Below, piece after piece: positions 6,116 through 8,029 of a DNA stretch of 8,029 nucleotides. The translations under genes and the position numbers were made by a program. Each line of letters begins with the position of its first letter. Within the stretch, counting starts at the first letter, position 1. This DNA comes from Lentisphaeria bacterium (lineage in GTDB: Bacteria > Verrucomicrobiota > Lentisphaeria > Oligosphaerales > Oligosphaeraceae), in assembly GCA_024405235.1 (NCBI GenBank), contig JAKSPA010000065.1:1-8029 (forward strand), in the 5' to 3' direction. The notes under the pieces were generated by a model. That model was not told the origin of the DNA and ran no database searches. It saw only the letters and a program-made list of their open reading frames with translations.

Positions 6116-7909
6116 ATGCAAAAACTAAGTAAAATCCTATGTGGTTTATTGATACCGACGCTTGCGCTTCTATTGCTGTGTGTTTCCTGCGTCACTAACA
6201 GAAGTTACGCGCCCTATTCGCATTCCGTCACGACGGAGATGCTGCAGCCTGTTTCCGATCCGCTGGAAGGCTACAACCGAACAGTCCAGTCTTTGAACAG
6301 TGGCGTTGAGCGCTATCTCATACATCCCGTATCGCAAGTCTGGACCTTCCTTGTCCACGAGATCGTTCAGACGGGACTCAGCAACTTCAGCGAAAATCTC
6401 GACTATCCGCGGCGCGTGGTAAATCATCTCCTGCAAGGCGAATTCGGATACAGCTGGATTGACACCAAACGTTTTCTGACAAACACCACAGTAGGCGTTC
6501 TTGGCTTCATGGATCCCGCGACAAAGTGGGGCATGCCAACGATTCCAGGCTCCTTCACCGACACCTTCGCGAAGTGGGGCATCGGAAAAGGCTGCTATCT
6601 GAATCTGCCGTTTCTAGGGCCTGGAACAGTCAGAGATGCAGCAGGAAAACTCGCGGACTTTCCGCTTTTCATTCCACAATATCTTCTAGGCCAATATGAA
6701 TCCACCGCCATTCGAACGGTTTTGAACGGCAATGAAATCGCCCGTGGCGAAACCGATCTGTATTCCTATTTCACCACGCAGTACAACGACTACGAACTCT
6801 TTAAAATCGCTACGCTTCTCGGACGTGATGCAGATACGCAATTCAAGGAGATCACAATGCCTGAAAATCCAGATCCCGACGAATCGTTCGGAGCGCTTCT
6901 GCTTGTGCCGAAGACGCTCGTGGTTCTTCTGCCCGGCATCGGCAGCCACCGCCAAAGCGGCGAAGCCGCCGCACTGGCCGAACTTTTCAGATCAGCCGAT
7001 TGCGACACGCTTGTGATCTCATCCACTTTCACACCGGACTACTTCCTGAATCTGCCAGAGATGACGCCGCCTGGACTTCTTCCAAAGGACGCCGAAACGC
7101 TCGCGAAAATACTCGACTGCGTCATTGCAGACTATCAGGAGCATTACCGCGCACCTGCTGATCAGCGCCTCCTGCTCGTCGGATACTCTCTCGGCGGTCT
7201 GAACGCCCTCCATCTCGCCGCATTCTTCAACAAAGGCGGCGAACCAGCACTGCATTTCGAACGCTATCTCGCAATCAATCCGCCTTTCGATCCAATGCGC
7301 GCTCTTGAGACAATCGACGATTTCGCGGCTATTCCAGCCAATTGGCCAGAAGAAGAACGTGCGGAGATGATTCAGTCAATCAAAGACCGCATGGCGCGAT
7401 GGATGAATCCCGCGCCGTTTGAAAAGCCGTCGCCGATTCCGCCGCTTTCGCTGGAGGAGTCGCATTTCATCCTCGGACTCTACATGAGACTCAAACTCGT
7501 AAGCACGATTCAGGCATTGGAAAAACGCAATCCGACTGGTGTCTTGAAGGAAGATCCACAGGCGTTCTTCCATCGGAATGCACTCTTCGACGAAGCATTC
7601 GCATTCTCATATCGCGACTATCTCGAAAAAGTGATCGTCCCATGGTATGGCGAACACGGACTGAAGGGAAAGACAAAACGTGAACTCAGCGACTCCTGCA
7701 GATTGGATTCGATAGGCAATGAACTGTCTTCCATGAACAACATCTACGTCTTCCAAAACAGCAACGACTTTCTCATCAAACCAGACGATTTGAAATGGTA
7801 CAGGCGCGTTTTCGGTGACAGATGCACGATTTTCGAGCGTGGAGGACATCTTGGCACCATGTACAGAAATGACTATCAGCAGGCCATGCTGAATGCGCTG
7901 CTGAAATGA
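6116..7909 (+). CDS. MlaA/VacJ-family lipoprotein fused to a C-terminal alpha/beta hydrolase
   Basis: The N-terminal part resembles MlaA, the outer-membrane lipoprotein that removes mislocalised phospholipids from the outer leaflet and passes them to MlaC. Residues 1-25 form a signal peptide with a hydrophobic core (8-21) and a lipobox-like LCVSC; Cys25 is the likely lipidation site, although Cys at -3 is atypical. MlaA hallmarks are DPLEGYNR (48-55), GLSNFSENL (87-95), VVNHLLQGEF (101-110), NTTVGVLGFMDPATKWGMP (123-141) and LPFLGPGTVRDAAG (164-177). After a short linker (about 236-262) an alpha/beta hydrolase follows: a probable oxyanion segment LLPGIGSHRQS (271-281), nucleophile elbow GYSLGG (356-361, Ser358), candidate acid Asp551 and base His578 (GGHLG). 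MlaA proteins are normally about 250 residues. ATG 6116 is preferred because it puts the signal peptide at the N-terminus; an in-frame TTG at 6011 would add 35 residues before it. No strong Shine-Dalgarno site is seen. Both domain calls are confident; the hydrolase substrate is unknown, perhaps phospholipid. Confidence 0.9.
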   Translation: MQKLSKILCGLLIPTLALLLLCVSCVTNRSYAPYSHSVTTEMLQPVSDPLEGYNRTVQSLNSGVERYLIHPVSQVWTFLVHEIVQTGLSNFSENLDYPRRVVNHLLQGEFGYSWIDTKRFLTNTTVGVLGFMDPATKWGMPTIPGSFTDTFAKWGIGKGCYLNLPFLGPGTVRDAAGKLADFPLFIPQYLLGQYESTAIRTVLNGNEIARGETDLYSYFTTQYNDYELFKIATLLGRDADTQFKEITMPENPDPDESFGALLLVPKTLVVLLPGIGSHRQSGEAAALAELFRSADCDTLVISSTFTPDYFLNLPEMTPPGLLPKDAETLAKILDCVIADYQEHYRAPADQRLLLVGYSLGGLNALHLAAFFNKGGEPALHFERYLAINPPFDPMRALETIDDFAAIPANWPEEERAEMIQSIKDRMARWMNPAPFEKPSPIPPLSLEESHFILGLYMRLKLVSTIQALEKRNPTGVLKEDPQAFFHRNALFDEAFAFSYRDYLEKVIVPWYGEHGLKGKTKRELSDSCRLDSIGNELSSMNNIYVFQNSNDFLIKPDDLKWYRRVFGDRCTIFERGGHLGTMYRNDYQQAMLNALLK

Positions 7910-7934
7910 AATAGACAATTGGATTCTTCGAATT

Positions 7935-8029
7935 ATGTTTTCCACGATTGATGAAATCATTCAGGATCTGCGACACGGACGCATGGTGATAATTACCGAT
8001 GACGAAGGCCGCGAAAACGAAGGCGACAT
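7935..8029 (+). CDS. ribBA: 3,4-dihydroxy-2-butanone 4-phosphate synthase, RibB or bifunctional RibBA (5' end only)
   Basis: RibB converts ribulose 5-phosphate to 3,4-dihydroxy-2-butanone 4-phosphate plus formate in cytoplasmic riboflavin synthesis. Only the first 31 codons are present. They begin FSTIDEIIQDLRHGRMVII and continue into DDEGRENEGD (22-31), the acidic active-site signature of the RibB family. The ATG at 7935 gives the usual distance from start to signature. Upstream there is only a weak purine match (TTGGA, 7919-7923). The gene begins 25 bp after the MlaA-hydrolase gene on the same strand, without an intervening terminator or room for an FMN riboswitch, so it is probably read from the same transcript. 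Whether a GTP cyclohydrolase II domain (RibA) follows cannot be seen; many bacteria have the fused form, hence the tentative symbol. Confidence 0.9.
   Translation, partial: MFSTIDEIIQDLRHGRMVIITDDEGRENEGD

Noticed and set aside
7910..7934. Possible FMN riboswitch or terminator before ribBA
   Set aside because: The gap is only 25 bp, far too short for an RFN element, and no GC-rich stem with a T-run is present.

Overview
The window looks like a chromosomal segment from a Gram-negative bacterium. An MlaA/VacJ-type outer-membrane lipoprotein implies a two-membrane envelope. Base composition is moderate and there are no RNA genes, insertion sequences or CRISPR arrays. The combination of a MlaA-hydrolase fusion, a large membrane-anchored peptide-binding protein and weak ribosome-binding sites at several starts would fit the Planctomycetota-Verrucomicrobiota-Lentisphaerota group. 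That placement is an inference from general resemblance, not from a marker gene.

Two divergent gene sets are separated by a 184-bp AT-rich intergenic region (5932-6115). Leftward (minus strand) lie hflX (5931-4618), mutL (4614-2671), a family 5 extracellular solute-binding protein of a peptide-type ABC transporter (2674-521) and the start of a DppB/OppB-type permease (521-15). These four are extremely tight: 3 bp between hflX and mutL, an ATGA overlap between mutL and the binding protein, and a TAATG overlap between the binding protein and the permease. They are very probably one translationally coupled operon. It joins ribosome rescue and mismatch repair to peptide uptake. The hflX-mutL adjacency recalls the proteobacterial mutL-miaA-hfq-hflX cluster. 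The permease frame closes after 168 residues, about half the family length, so it is either broken or carries a frameshift or sequence error close to the window edge.

Rightward (plus strand) lie a 597-residue lipoprotein fusing an MlaA domain to an alpha/beta hydrolase with an apparently complete Ser-Asp-His triad (6116-7909), and, 25 bp later, the first 31 codons of a RibB/RibBA riboflavin-synthesis enzyme (7935 to the window end).

The points most worth a second look are the MlaA-hydrolase fusion, which would place phospholipid extraction and ester hydrolysis in one outer-membrane lipoprotein; the MutL, whose C-terminal endonuclease and metal-binding motifs are all substituted although it keeps a clamp-binding-like motif; the truncated permease; and a threefold modular arrangement (CAAATT plus a palindrome, about every 30 bp) in the divergent intergenic region.
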